Assembly (NCBI RefSeq): GCF_910594985.1 | Contig: NZ_CAJVCE010000032.1 | Location: forward strand, 1 to 59,421 | DNA length: 59,421 nucleotides | DNA from: Paenibacillus allorhizosphaerae | GTDB taxonomy: Bacteria > Bacillota > Bacilli > Paenibacillales > NBRC-103111 | Reading direction: 5' to 3' | Shown here: positions 32,958-42,049 of the stretch, piece by piece | How the letters are laid out: each line of letters begins with the position of its first letter | Numbering within the stretch: the stretch's first letter is position 1 | The notes under the pieces: model-generated | What the model was told of the DNA's origin: nothing | The model's input: only the letters and a program-made list of their open reading frames with translations | The model's database searches: none | Position numbers and translations under genes: made by a program

Positions 32958-34520
32958 TTAGTTCGTTTTCACATTTTTTTGGTACCATTCCTGGGCGAGC
33001 TTGTCGACATTATCTCCTCCAAGCCGTTTCCACTCCTTGCGAAGCTGCTCCAATCCCCATTGCGGCGTATACTGTGCTCCGCCCGTAATGACCTTCGTCT
33101 CGATTTCCTCCGACAGCGGCGCGAAGGAAGTCTGGATTTCGCTTAATTCCGGGAACGTCGGGTTGAACGGTATGTCGCGGCGGAACTTGTTCTTCATCGC
33201 TACCTTCATCGATTCGCCCTGGACCTTGGCGTATTCCTGCGATATCGCATCCTGCGCCGCCATGATGGCGAAATCCTCCGGCTTCGGACTGTATTGATCC
33301 ACTACGGCATATTCCGCTGCATAACCGATTTCCTTCTTGTTTTTCTCCGCATCGATCGCCTGCGGCACCCCGTTCACCAGCTTGTAATGAACTCCCTCTT
33401 GGCCGAAGCGCACGCCGAACCAGTTTTTGTCGATCAACCAATCCAGCAGCTTGATGGCAGCCTTAGGATCCTTCAAATCTTTGTTGAATACGATCAACCG
33501 GTTGGCAGGCGGCTCCTGGAACAAACCGAATTTGCCGTATTTCGTTGCTACCGGCTCGAAAGGAACCAGTTTCGCGCCAGGCACATTTTGCTTCAGTTCG
33601 CGGTATTCCGACGGAATGTTCCAGCTTGCGAAATAGATGCCGGCTTTGCCCGTTACGAACAGCTGCCGTTCCTTCTGGAAGTTTTTATCCGTAATGTATT
33701 CCTTATCGACGAGCCCTTCTTCAAAAAACATTTTCAACACAGTGAGTACATCGGCATAACGCTCGGTAAAGTTGCCTTTGACGATTTTGCCGTTTTCCAA
33801 ATACCAAATTCCGCCTTGCGCAGCGTACAATGCCTGAATATTGCCCGTATAGTTGAAGTTGAACGCCGCGCCCAGCGTGTCCGCTTTGCCGTTGCCGTCC
33901 GGATCCTTCTCCTTAAATGCCCGCATGACGGTTATCATCTCATCCATGGTCGTAGGCATCTTCAGGCCGAGCTTATCCAGCCAATCTTGCCGAATCCACA
34001 TTGCATGGTTGGCGATGGCATCGATACCGCGCGCGCTGGTAGCCATATACATTTTGCCGTCCAACATCGTATACGGCTTCAATTCCGGATGCGCTTGCAA
34101 ATACGCCTTGTAAGTAGTGCTGTATTTCTCGATGTATTCGTCGATCGGCTGAATGGCTCCCTGATCCTTCAAGGTGGACATGTAATCCCGCCCGAATTCC
34201 CACATCAGGTCCGGCGCTTCGCCCGCCGCAATAAGCGTATTCAGCTTTTGTATCGACTGCGTACGCAGGATGGGCACCCATTTGACATTGATGCCCGATT
34301 TCTCGTTAATGTACTTCGTCACACGGTTGCTTTCGTATGTTCCTTCATCGCTCGCCACCTGCCCCCGGTCGAGGATCGAGATGCTGACCTCCAGCTTTTG
34401 GTTATCGTTATTGTTCTTCGTACCGCCGTTCTGGCCTTCCTCGCCGCCGGAACAGGCTGCAATTATCGTCGTCGTTAAAGTAACCCCCAGCAGCACGGCT
34501 ATAGGCTTGCGTTTTTTCAT
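32958..34520 (-). CDS. Oligosaccharide-binding lipoprotein (LipO-like)
   Basis: A 520-residue solute-binding protein. The ATG at 34520 has GGAG six bases upstream and gives a lipoprotein signal MKKRKPIAVLLGVTLTTTII with Cys24 in AACSGG. Large type-1 binding protein features: VSISILDRGQVASDEG, INEKSGINVKWVPI, NTLIAAGEAPDLMWEFGRDYM, GKMYMATSARGID, WLDKLGLKMPTTMDEMITVMRAFKEKDPDGNG. This size and pattern are those of the LipO/LplABC-type importers of long oligosaccharides. Placed between the permeases and the two lyase genes of the pectin-oligomer operon. Confidence 0.9.
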   Translation of the reverse strand: MKKRKPIAVLLGVTLTTTIIAACSGGEEGQNGGTKNNNDNQKLEVSISILDRGQVASDEGTYESNRVTKYINEKSGINVKWVPILRTQSIQKLNTLIAAGEAPDLMWEFGRDYMSTLKDQGAIQPIDEYIEKYSTTYKAYLQAHPELKPYTMLDGKMYMATSARGIDAIANHAMWIRQDWLDKLGLKMPTTMDEMITVMRAFKEKDPDGNGKADTLGAAFNFNYTGNIQALYAAQGGIWYLENGKIVKGNFTERYADVLTVLKMFFEEGLVDKEYITDKNFQKERQLFVTGKAGIYFASWNIPSEYRELKQNVPGAKLVPFEPVATKYGKFGLFQEPPANRLIVFNKDLKDPKAAIKLLDWLIDKNWFGVRFGQEGVHYKLVNGVPQAIDAEKNKKEIGYAAEYAVVDQYSPKPEDFAIMAAQDAISQEYAKVQGESMKVAMKNKFRRDIPFNPTFPELSEIQTSFAPLSEEIETKVITGGAQYTPQWGLEQLRKEWKRLGGDNVDKLAQEWYQKNVKTN

Positions 34521-34588
34521 CGACTTCTCCGCCTCCTCCAATGGGAACTCGTTCTGTTCTACCTGCTCCATCAGGCATTACACATTCC

Positions 34589-35485
34589 TCAGCCTTTCAG
34601 CGAACCGATCAATACGCCTTTTACGAAATATTTTTGCAAGAACGGATATACGCATAAGATCGGCGTTACCGAAATGATGATGGCTGCAGCCCTTACGCCT
34701 TCCGGGGACAACAGCGTTTGCATGGCCGCTCCTTCGCCGCCGTTCGTCGCACCCGCGTTCAGCAGGCTTTGACTTGTCGTATCGATCATTTGCAAAAGCT
34801 TCACCATCAGCGACTGCTTGCCCGAGCTTGTGATGTACATCAGCACGTTCATATACGAATTCCACCAGCCTACCGCATAAAACAAGGTCAGCGCCGCGAT
34901 GATCGGAAGCGATAACGGCAGAATGATTTTCCAGATGATGTACAGATCGTTCGCACCGTCGATGGATGCCGATTCCTCCAGCTCTGCAGGCAGATTCTCA
35001 AAAAACGTTTTCATTACGAAAAAGTTGTACGTGCTGAGCAGCCCCGGCAGCCATAACGCCCAATACGAATTCATGATGCCAAGCGATTTGATCAAAATGT
35101 AGTTGGGAATCAAGCCGCCCCCGAACAGCATCGTGAAGGTGATGAGCATCAACATGAAGCTGCGCCCCTTCAGCCGTCTGCGGCTGAGCGGATAGGCCGC
35201 CATAATTGTCGATGCGATATTGAGCGCCGTTCCCACCACCGTTATGATCACCGTATTTTTCATCGCTACGAGCAGCTGCCCGTCCTCGATCAAATTTTGA
35301 AACGAGGTGAACGTCACATCCTTCGGCCACAGGAACACTTCCCCGGAGCTGATCGCCCGCGAGCCGCTCATGGACGTTGCCAGCACGTTGACGAAAGGAA
35401 ACAAAGTCAGTACGGCGAGAAACGCCAGAAACGCATAGAGCAAACCATACAGCAATCTTGTTGACAACGCGGAACCTCCGGTCAT
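34589..35485 (-). CDS. Sugar ABC transporter permease (LplC-like, MalG type)
   Basis: A 298-residue inner-membrane subunit with six membrane segments. The EAA-loop motif is ELEESASIDGANDLYIIWKIILPLSLPI. The N-terminus (LLYGLLYAFLAFLAVLTLFPFVNVLATSMSG) and C-terminus ending FVKGVLIGSLKG are standard for LplC proteins. The ATG at 35485 follows GGAGGG by six bases and its gene overlaps none; the LplB stop is at 35497, twelve bases upstream. No ATPase gene lies in the operon, so a shared MsmX-type ATPase elsewhere probably powers it. Confidence 0.92.
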   Translation of the reverse strand: MTGGSALSTRLLYGLLYAFLAFLAVLTLFPFVNVLATSMSGSRAISSGEVFLWPKDVTFTSFQNLIEDGQLLVAMKNTVIITVVGTALNIASTIMAAYPLSRRRLKGRSFMLMLITFTMLFGGGLIPNYILIKSLGIMNSYWALWLPGLLSTYNFFVMKTFFENLPAELEESASIDGANDLYIIWKIILPLSLPIIAALTLFYAVGWWNSYMNVLMYITSSGKQSLMVKLLQMIDTTSQSLLNAGATNGGEGAAMQTLLSPEGVRAAAIIISVTPILCVYPFLQKYFVKGVLIGSLKG

Positions 35486-35496
35486 TCGTCTCCCTC

Positions 35497-36468
35497 CTAC
35501 CATAATCCGTTTTCGCCCAGCGCTTTGACGATTTTGTTGACAGCGACGACCAAAATCAGTCCGATCACCGATTGGAACAGCCCGAGCGCGGTCGTATAGC
35601 TGTACTGGGTGCCTACCAGACCGACGTTGTACACGTACGTGCTGATCACGTTCGACACTTCATGCACAGCTTTGTTTTGCAAAATAAAAACATGCTCGAA
35701 GCCGACATCCATCATTTGGCCGACCCGCAAAATAAGCAAAATCGCTATCGTACTGCGAATGCCCGGCAGCGTTACGTGCCAAATGCGCCGCAGCTTGCCC
35801 GCTCCGTCGATTTTGGCCGCCTCGTACAGCTGCGGATCGATGCCTGCCATCGCCGCCAAATACAAAATCGTCCCCCAGCCTGCGCTCTGCCATATGCCCG
35901 ATAAAATGAAGACAATCGGCCACCAGAAGTTGCTTGCCATAAAGTAGATCGGCTCGGGGCCGAGCAGCTTGATCGCCGTGTTCACAATCCCTGTCGACGG
36001 CGACAACAGCGCGACGACGATGCCTCCCAGCACGACCCAGGAAATGAAATGTGGAATATAGAGCAAATTTTGGATCGTCCGCTTATACCATTCGATCCGT
36101 ACTTCATTCAGCAAAATCGCCAGTACAATGGGAACCGGAAACGCAAACACGATGCTGTACACGTTGAGAAGCAAAGTGTTTTTCAATACGGTGAAAAAAT
36201 CCGGGCTCGTAAACAATCGTTCGAAATGCCTCAGTCCGACCCACTTGCTGCCCCAGATGCCGTCGGCAAACCGGTAGTTTTTGAATGCGATGATTTCGCC
36301 GAACATCGGCGCATACTTGAAAATCAGATAATAGGCCAAAATCGGGAGCAGCAGCAAATATAAGTACTTATCCCGTTTGATGTATTTCCAGGCCGCCTTC
36401 GTTCGTCTGGCAAGTAGCGATTGTCTCACCCCGGTCTGCCCCGCGACATCGCCGAATTGCGAATTCAT
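35497..36468 (-). CDS. Sugar ABC transporter permease (LplB-like, MalF type)
   Basis: A 323-residue permease with six membrane segments (KYLYLLLLPILAYYLIFKY at the N-terminus). The EAA loop is QLYEAAKIDGAGKLRRIWHVTLPGI. The ending VVAVNKIVKALGENGLW is typical of LplB. ATG preceded by AGGGGTGG with a four-base spacer. First gene of the importer operon; 138 bases separate it from the regulator stop. Confidence 0.92.
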   Translation of the reverse strand: MNSQFGDVAGQTGVRQSLLARRTKAAWKYIKRDKYLYLLLLPILAYYLIFKYAPMFGEIIAFKNYRFADGIWGSKWVGLRHFERLFTSPDFFTVLKNTLLLNVYSIVFAFPVPIVLAILLNEVRIEWYKRTIQNLLYIPHFISWVVLGGIVVALLSPSTGIVNTAIKLLGPEPIYFMASNFWWPIVFILSGIWQSAGWGTILYLAAMAGIDPQLYEAAKIDGAGKLRRIWHVTLPGIRSTIAILLILRVGQMMDVGFEHVFILQNKAVHEVSNVISTYVYNVGLVGTQYSYTTALGLFQSVIGLILVVAVNKIVKALGENGLW

Positions 36469-36606
36469 CGTTCCACCCCTCCCCTCTTCTCGCTTTCGCC
36501 GATTTCACCGCTATCGTATACGCTGCCTGCGTCGTTTGGATATATTCTCTTTTTACCCTCTTCACTTTTTTTAAGCCGCGGCTTGTTCGCGCGCCATGCA
36601 CCGGAT

Positions 36607-38916
36607 TTAATCTATACACCTTTTTTCATCTGCCGGGTTTTCCCTGTATTCTCCGGGGGTTTGGCCCGTATACTTTTTGAATATGCGTATAAAGCTTTGC
36701 GCGTTGTTGTAGCCGACTTGTTCGGCTATCGCATTGATTTTGAGCTTCGGATCCCGAAGCAGCTGCTTCGATTTTTCCATCCGGATATGAATCAGGTAGT
36801 CCATGAAATTCATTTCCATCGTTTCCTTGAACAGCTTGCTCAAATAAGGAACGCTCAGATGAAAGTCGGACGCGATCAGGTTGAGCGACAGGTTGCTGTC
36901 CATATAGTTGTGCTCCAAATACGAAATGATCCGGTTGACCGTATCGCTCGGGCTCTTGCTCTCCCGCTTCTCCTCCGTCCGAATAATCAGCTCCTGAAGA
37001 AAGGCCGATATGTACTTTCGGATATCCTCGACATTGGCGCACGAATCGATGTGGGTATAAATATTTTCCTTCGGATCGAGAAACTGTTTGATATCGAGGC
37101 CTTTGTCCGAAATCGCCTTGATGGACTTCATGATGAGCTGGATGCACATTTGTTTGATCATTTCCGGCGGCACGTTGCTCTTGATCGTCTCATCGAACAG
37201 CTTTTCGAGCTGGATCTCCAGCTTCGATTTATCGGTATCGCGGATCAAGCCGACAATGGTATCGCTCATCGCCCAAATCCGGTAAAACTTATCGTTGTGA
37301 TTACCCGCAACATCTTCAATGGAGATGACTGTATTGTCGCCCATGATCAGCCTGTATTTCATGGCGTTTTGCGCTTCCTTGTACGATTCGTGGATGCCTT
37401 CGAGCTGAAGGTGCGGGCTCCCGACGCCGATGGTTACGGTCTGCTTGAAATGCTCGGCGACGTAGTTTCTCACGAGATCGGCAATTTGCAGCGCCTGAAG
37501 CTGATTCCCCTGCGGATCGTCCTCCTCGAAGCTCATAATGACGGCCACGACGCCGTCGTTCACTTCGACCGATACTCCCTTGCATACGCCGGCCACCAGC
37601 TCCTCGGCAACGTTGCTGATCGCATAGGTGAACAAGTATACGTCGCGGGGCGACGCAATATGCTGCTTGCGGTCCAGCTCGATGACCAGTACGACGAACC
37701 GCGAATCGTAGAAATGAATGCCTAGCATGTCAAAATATTTTCTCATCCGGTTATAATTCGTCTTATCCGCCATGAGCAGACTCATAATCAGCCGCCATTT
37801 CAGCGCTGGCAAGCTTTCGTGCATTTGCTTTTGCAGCGATTCGTTGTCGGACATCATCTGCTTGAAAAACTTCTCAAGGTACGTCAGATCGTCGTGGCGA
37901 TCGATCTTTTTCCCGGCGAACGCTTGAAAAAAACGCTCCAGCGGACGGAACGTATAGCTGCTGACCGCATAAACGAGAATGATGGCGACAATAAACATCC
38001 CGGCAGCGATGGACAATAAAATGTTGCGCACCATTTCCAGCGGGCGGTTCATCACCGGATTGGGTACGATACTTATATATTTCCAACCGTTATACTGCGA
38101 AGACACATAAAAGGTAGTATAGCTGCCGTCCCGGACTTTTTTGGTGATATATCCGCTTCCCTGCAGTTTGTCCAAAGCGGGTGCCGATTCTATGCTGCCG
38201 AAGGGCTTATACAGCTGGGCTTTGTCTTTGGATGAAATAATCATACCCTGTTCGTTAATCACCATCGTCTGCCCGAGCCGCTGTTTATCGACATCCTCCA
38301 TCAGGTTCGCCACCGTACGTTCATCGATGTTCACGATAATGGCGCCTTTGCGAAATTGCGGGTTGCTGATCAAGGGGAATTGACGGACGAGCGAAATGAC
38401 GTTCTTATCGAGCTGCAGACCGGAGCTGACCGTAGTAATTTGGCGGACATCCAGCCATTGATGGTAACGCTGCATGTTGTTGAAGGCGGGCAGCCAATCC
38501 ATATCGTAGAAATCCGCTTCATCGGCAAACGTATTGTCCGTCAGCATGCTCTTTTTTTGAATCGAATAAAGGTAGAAGGAAGAAATATTGCTGTTCGCAT
38601 TCATTAACACCTTGAACTTCGTATTCAGGACGTTAAAGTGACTGAAGCGCATCTCGTCATTCGTATACCTCCCGTTCAAGACAAAGGCGACTTCCGGCTC
38701 CTGAATGAAATTTATCGTATTCGTGTCGATTTCTCGCAGGATCATTTCGATTTTTTGCTGAACCAGGTGAAGCAGCGCGATGTTCGTATTTTTCAGCTGC
38801 CCCTCGAGACTTCCCTTGGAGCTGAGATACGACAGCCAGGCGGTAGTGGAAATGATTAGCAAAAACACAATTCCATAAATCATCTTGAATCTTGCGGGAA
38901 TGGTTCCTTTCAACAA
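36607..38916 (-). CDS. Membrane-bound AraC-family regulator with extracellular cache domain
   Basis: About 770 residues. An N-terminal membrane helix (FKMIYGIVFLLIISTTAWLSY), an extracytoplasmic cache-like sensor, a second helix (ILLSIAAGMFIVAIILVYAV) and a C-terminal AraC HTH (VNRIISYLEHNYMDSNLSLN, then NAIAEQVGYNNAQSFIRIFKKYTGQTPGEY). This type usually senses an extracellular sugar and activates the neighbouring transport and lyase genes. The TTG at 38916 is favoured because AGGGGAG is then six bases upstream; the ATG at 38922 would touch the Shine-Dalgarno. Placed directly upstream of the pectin-oligomer importer. Confidence 0.9.
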   Translation of the reverse strand: MLKGTIPARFKMIYGIVFLLIISTTAWLSYLSSKGSLEGQLKNTNIALLHLVQQKIEMILREIDTNTINFIQEPEVAFVLNGRYTNDEMRFSHFNVLNTKFKVLMNANSNISSFYLYSIQKKSMLTDNTFADEADFYDMDWLPAFNNMQRYHQWLDVRQITTVSSGLQLDKNVISLVRQFPLISNPQFRKGAIIVNIDERTVANLMEDVDKQRLGQTMVINEQGMIISSKDKAQLYKPFGSIESAPALDKLQGSGYITKKVRDGSYTTFYVSSQYNGWKYISIVPNPVMNRPLEMVRNILLSIAAGMFIVAIILVYAVSSYTFRPLERFFQAFAGKKIDRHDDLTYLEKFFKQMMSDNESLQKQMHESLPALKWRLIMSLLMADKTNYNRMRKYFDMLGIHFYDSRFVVLVIELDRKQHIASPRDVYLFTYAISNVAEELVAGVCKGVSVEVNDGVVAVIMSFEEDDPQGNQLQALQIADLVRNYVAEHFKQTVTIGVGSPHLQLEGIHESYKEAQNAMKYRLIMGDNTVISIEDVAGNHNDKFYRIWAMSDTIVGLIRDTDKSKLEIQLEKLFDETIKSNVPPEMIKQMCIQLIMKSIKAISDKGLDIKQFLDPKENIYTHIDSCANVEDIRKYISAFLQELIIRTEEKRESKSPSDTVNRIISYLEHNYMDSNLSLNLIASDFHLSVPYLSKLFKETMEMNFMDYLIHIRMEKSKQLLRDPKLKINAIAEQVGYNNAQSFIRIFKKYTGQTPGEYRENPADEKRCID

Positions 38917-39124
38917 GCTCATCTCCCCTTTATTTTGACAGGATGGGCAGGAACGCTTCATTCTCATTGCATGAAAGCGGCTTCACAAATAGATACGTTA
39001 ATCGGCCATGCTTGCCTCTGTTTAGAAAAGCATACCATACATCCGGTAAGCGCATAGTGCAAACAAGCGACATCGCATATGGAAAAATAATAATACACCG
39101 CAAAGGAAAAAATTATAGAAATAA

Positions 39125-39148
39125 GAAAAAAGCTTGATTGCTCAAGCT
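39125..39148 (-). terminator. Terminator of the amidohydrolase operon
   Basis: AGCTTGA (39131-39137) pairs with TCAAGCT (39142-39148), loop of four bases, followed on the minus strand by TTTTTT. It is 17 bases after the last stop. Confidence 0.82.
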
Positions 39149-39164
39149 TCTTTGGGTGATCTTC

Positions 39165-39935
39165 CTATGTGGCGCGGGATGCGAGAAACGATGCGTTTCC
39201 GCCTAAAATGCCTTGCTTGACCGTCTCGTCAACCTCGGCATAATCGATGAGGCAGTGCGTGCTTTGCAAACAATAGAGAGGGTGCTGTGAGCCGTACATG
39301 ATTTTTCCGGCGGGAATTTGCTGTAGAAGCTCCTCAATGACGAATGCACGGTCCTTCAGCCCGGATGTATCCAAGTAAAGTCTTGGGAGCTTGTTGATTT
39401 CTTCGCTCATGCTTACGATTTCGCCAAAGCGGATATTGAGCAGCACGATGTCCAGATCCGCATGCCGCCGGACAAAGGTTTTCAGCTCGTCGAGGGCTAG
39501 CGGAGCGGGCTTAATCAAATAATCGAGCCGCTCGTCCTCCATTCGTTTCGTTACGAATAACGGCAGCCTGAGCCTCCGCAGCGTTTCGCACAAGCGTTCT
39601 ACCGGTTCGCTGCCTATCTTATAGTCATGATAAGTCGGGTAAATGCGAACGCCACGGATATCGAACCGGCTGATTCCTTCGCGAATGTCACGTTCCCAGC
39701 CGGGCAGCGTCGGATTGACGGTCAGCACGTGCTTGTATTCGGTTCCGCGAATCCACTCGTGCAGCTCCGCGTCTCCCTCGAACGGATCGTTGTAAAAGAT
39801 GCTGTTTAACGAAGCCGCATACCCGCCGGAAATGCCGTTTTTACGATGTACGTTCCGTAAATCATCCAGCGAGTTTTTGCGTATTTTGCGGAACGGCCAA
39901 TGGCCGAGCAGCACGTTGACGTCGACATGCATCAT
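39165..39935 (-). CDS. Amidohydrolase-family protein (second copy in the module)
   Basis: A 256-residue metal-dependent hydrolase-like TIM barrel: HVDVNVLLGHWPFRK at the N-terminus (H-x-D/N-x-x-G-H as in uncharacterised amidohydrolases), GVRIYPTYHDYKI, RLPLFVTKR, LNIRFGEIVS, LYLDTSG and KIMYGSQHPLYCLQS at the end. The start overlaps the end of the preceding gene by four bases (ATGA), and GGGGAGG is five bases ahead. Canonical metal ligands are not all present (HxH is replaced by HVDVN), so activity is uncertain. Probably acts with the adjacent paralogue. Confidence 0.75.
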   Translation of the reverse strand: MMHVDVNVLLGHWPFRKIRKNSLDDLRNVHRKNGISGGYAASLNSIFYNDPFEGDAELHEWIRGTEYKHVLTVNPTLPGWERDIREGISRFDIRGVRIYPTYHDYKIGSEPVERLCETLRRLRLPLFVTKRMEDERLDYLIKPAPLALDELKTFVRRHADLDIVLLNIRFGEIVSMSEEINKLPRLYLDTSGLKDRAFVIEELLQQIPAGKIMYGSQHPLYCLQSTHCLIDYAEVDETVKQGILGGNASFLASRAT

Positions 39936-40687
39936 GACGGCCTCCCCGACAACCCGCGATCGAACAAGCGGATTGCATTCTTGTAATAAATGAGCTCGCG
40001 CTGCTCCGCGGTCAATTCCGCTTCCTCCACCTGACCGTAGTTCACCAGGTATGTTATCGGCATGTCGGAGCCGAAGACGATACGTTCCGCGCCGACCTGC
40101 TCCACGGCATAATCGAGATCGTCCCGGCGGAACGGCGATCCCGAAAAGTCATGCCATACGTTCGGATAATCGCGGACGGCTTTGATGCCATGGTAGCAAT
40201 TGCCGCCGAAATGAGCCATCAGCAGCTTGGCCTCCGGGTACCGCTCCGCCAGGTTCGCTACATGGATCCCCGTCGTCTCGTAAGGAAGCTGTCCGACCGT
40301 CTTATGGAACGAGTGAATCAGGATCGGAATCTGATAGCCGATGCACTGCTCGACGAGCGGAAACACGCGCGGATCGTCGCAGAATGTAGCGACCCACAGC
40401 TTCATGCCGGACATGCCGTACTGCTCGATTCCCCGCTTCAGCACGCTTATGGCATCCGGGTGGGCAGGATTCACATAGCAGTATCCTTCGGCAACATCCG
40501 GCTGCTCCCTCATAAAACGGGACACATCGGCGTTTAGGCTCGCGATTTCGGACTCGTCGGGGTCGTGCGACTTCAGGCCGGATACGTACAGCTTGGAGAT
40601 GCCGAAGCGCTCGCATGCCTCGAGCAGCGTACGGGTGCTGTCGTCATACTTTCCTCCCCAAATATGCGTGTGTGCATCAATAATCAT
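39932..40687 (-). CDS. Amidohydrolase-family protein
   Basis: A 251-residue metal-dependent hydrolase (amidohydrolase 2 type). IIDAHTHIWGG carries the HxH metal motif; GMKLWVATFCDDPR, IPILIHSFHKT (metal His), KLLMAHFGG and RIVFGSDMPIT with the catalytic Asp follow. ATG with GGGAG four bases upstream. Substrate unknown; family members often remove carboxyl or amide groups from aromatic or sugar-derived acids. It lies between the aminotransferase (69 bases) and the related gene (overlap of four bases). Confidence 0.85.
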   Translation of the reverse strand: MIIDAHTHIWGGKYDDSTRTLLEACERFGISKLYVSGLKSHDPDESEIASLNADVSRFMREQPDVAEGYCYVNPAHPDAISVLKRGIEQYGMSGMKLWVATFCDDPRVFPLVEQCIGYQIPILIHSFHKTVGQLPYETTGIHVANLAERYPEAKLLMAHFGGNCYHGIKAVRDYPNVWHDFSGSPFRRDDLDYAVEQVGAERIVFGSDMPITYLVNYGQVEEAELTAEQRELIYYKNAIRLFDRGLSGRPS

Positions 40688-40756
40688 GATTCTCCCTGCT
40701 TTCCAATTGAAATCCGAACGTCCGCTGAATCGCGCCTCGATTCATGCCAGGCCCCG

Positions 40757-41977
40757 TCACGTAATGTCGCTGCAGGCCCGCTCCAATCGCAGTAACGCCT
40801 CCGCAATATCTTCATCCTGATGACTGAAGCTGACATACGAAACGTTATACAGTGAAACGCCGTGTTTGAAAGCCGACCGGAAAAACCGGCTTTTGATCCG
40901 GCTATCCGCCCCCGGCTTGACGGTAAACGCCGGGCACGGCCAAAAGCCTTTCACTTCGAGCGGGATGCCGAAACGGTCGAATAACGTGTTCAAGCCGCTC
41001 CACATGCGCTCGCCTTGTCTCCACAAATGGCCTACGACATCCCGCTCCCGATACACGGCCATCGTCGCCTTGGCAGCGGCCAGAGACAGCGTTTCGCCGC
41101 CGAACGTGCTGGAGATGACCGTTCCTCCCCGGTTGCAAGCAGCCATCGTTTCACGGCTGCCGACATACGCCGATAAAGGCATGCCGTTGGCGATCCCTTT
41201 GCTGAAGACCGCCAAATCCGGCGTCACGCCGAAATATTGCTGGACCCCGCCAATCGCAATGCGGAAGCCGGTAACGATTTCATCGAACACCAGCAGCGCC
41301 CCGTACTTTCGCGTTAATTCGCGTACCGCAGGATAAAACGTTGTGCCGTACTCCATCCGCTCATAGTCGGCGGCGACGACGACCGCTGCGATTTGTTCGC
41401 CGCATGCTTCGAACAGCCGCTCCAGCGCGGGCAAATCGTTCCAGCCGGCGGTATGATGCAGTGCGCTCAGCGCGGCCGGCACCCCCGGCACGGCCTTCGG
41501 CGCTTGCTGTCCGGGCAGCAGCGGTCCGCCTCCGCCAAGGGCATTCAGCCATCCGTTATAGCCGATCTGCACGATTCGGTCGCGTCCGGTGCAGGTGCGG
41601 GCAATTCGGATCGCCGCGGCCATCGCTTCTCCCCCCGTCTTCAGGAAACGAGCCTGCTCTGCGGAAGGGATCAGTTCGCATAGCGTTTCCGCCACCTCGC
41701 ACTCCAGCGGATGGGGATGCCCGAAGACGATGCCGTTGGAGAGCTGGCTTCGGATCGCTTCGTCGACTTCCGGGAATTGATAGCCAAGCGTTACCGGACC
41801 GAGCCCATTACGGAAGTCGATATACTCCTTTCCGTCCGCGTCCCATACCCGGCAGCCGTTTCCCTTCACTATAACTGCCGGTTCCTCCGGCATCCATGCA
41901 GCTGCCTTCGAACACGTGCTCGATCCCCACGGAATCATCCGTTCCAGACGTTCGTGCCATTGTTCCGAATTCATCAT
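40757..41977 (-). CDS. Class III PLP-dependent aminotransferase (glutamate-1-semialdehyde-aminomutase-like)
   Basis: A 406-residue fold-type I PLP enzyme. VWDADGKEYIDFRNGLGPVT, GHPHPLECEVAETLC, RFLKTGGEAMAAAIRIARTC, DEIVTGFR (232-239) and the Schiff-base Lys260 in AVFSKGIANGMPLSAYVG are clear. It resembles HemL-type aminomutases and sugar-modifying aminotransferases, but the context (binding protein and amidohydrolases) argues for catabolism of an amino compound rather than haem synthesis. ATG with GGGAGGG eight bases upstream. Confidence 0.85.
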   Translation of the reverse strand: MMNSEQWHERLERMIPWGSSTCSKAAAWMPEEPAVIVKGNGCRVWDADGKEYIDFRNGLGPVTLGYQFPEVDEAIRSQLSNGIVFGHPHPLECEVAETLCELIPSAEQARFLKTGGEAMAAAIRIARTCTGRDRIVQIGYNGWLNALGGGGPLLPGQQAPKAVPGVPAALSALHHTAGWNDLPALERLFEACGEQIAAVVVAADYERMEYGTTFYPAVRELTRKYGALLVFDEIVTGFRIAIGGVQQYFGVTPDLAVFSKGIANGMPLSAYVGSRETMAACNRGGTVISSTFGGETLSLAAAKATMAVYRERDVVGHLWRQGERMWSGLNTLFDRFGIPLEVKGFWPCPAFTVKPGADSRIKSRFFRSAFKHGVSLYNVSYVSFSHQDEDIAEALLRLERACSDIT

Positions 41978-42049
41978 CCAAGCATCCCTCCCATATGCTT
42001 ACAGCTGCGGTATATCCACGACCTGCTTCGATTCCACCGCTCGGTCCAC

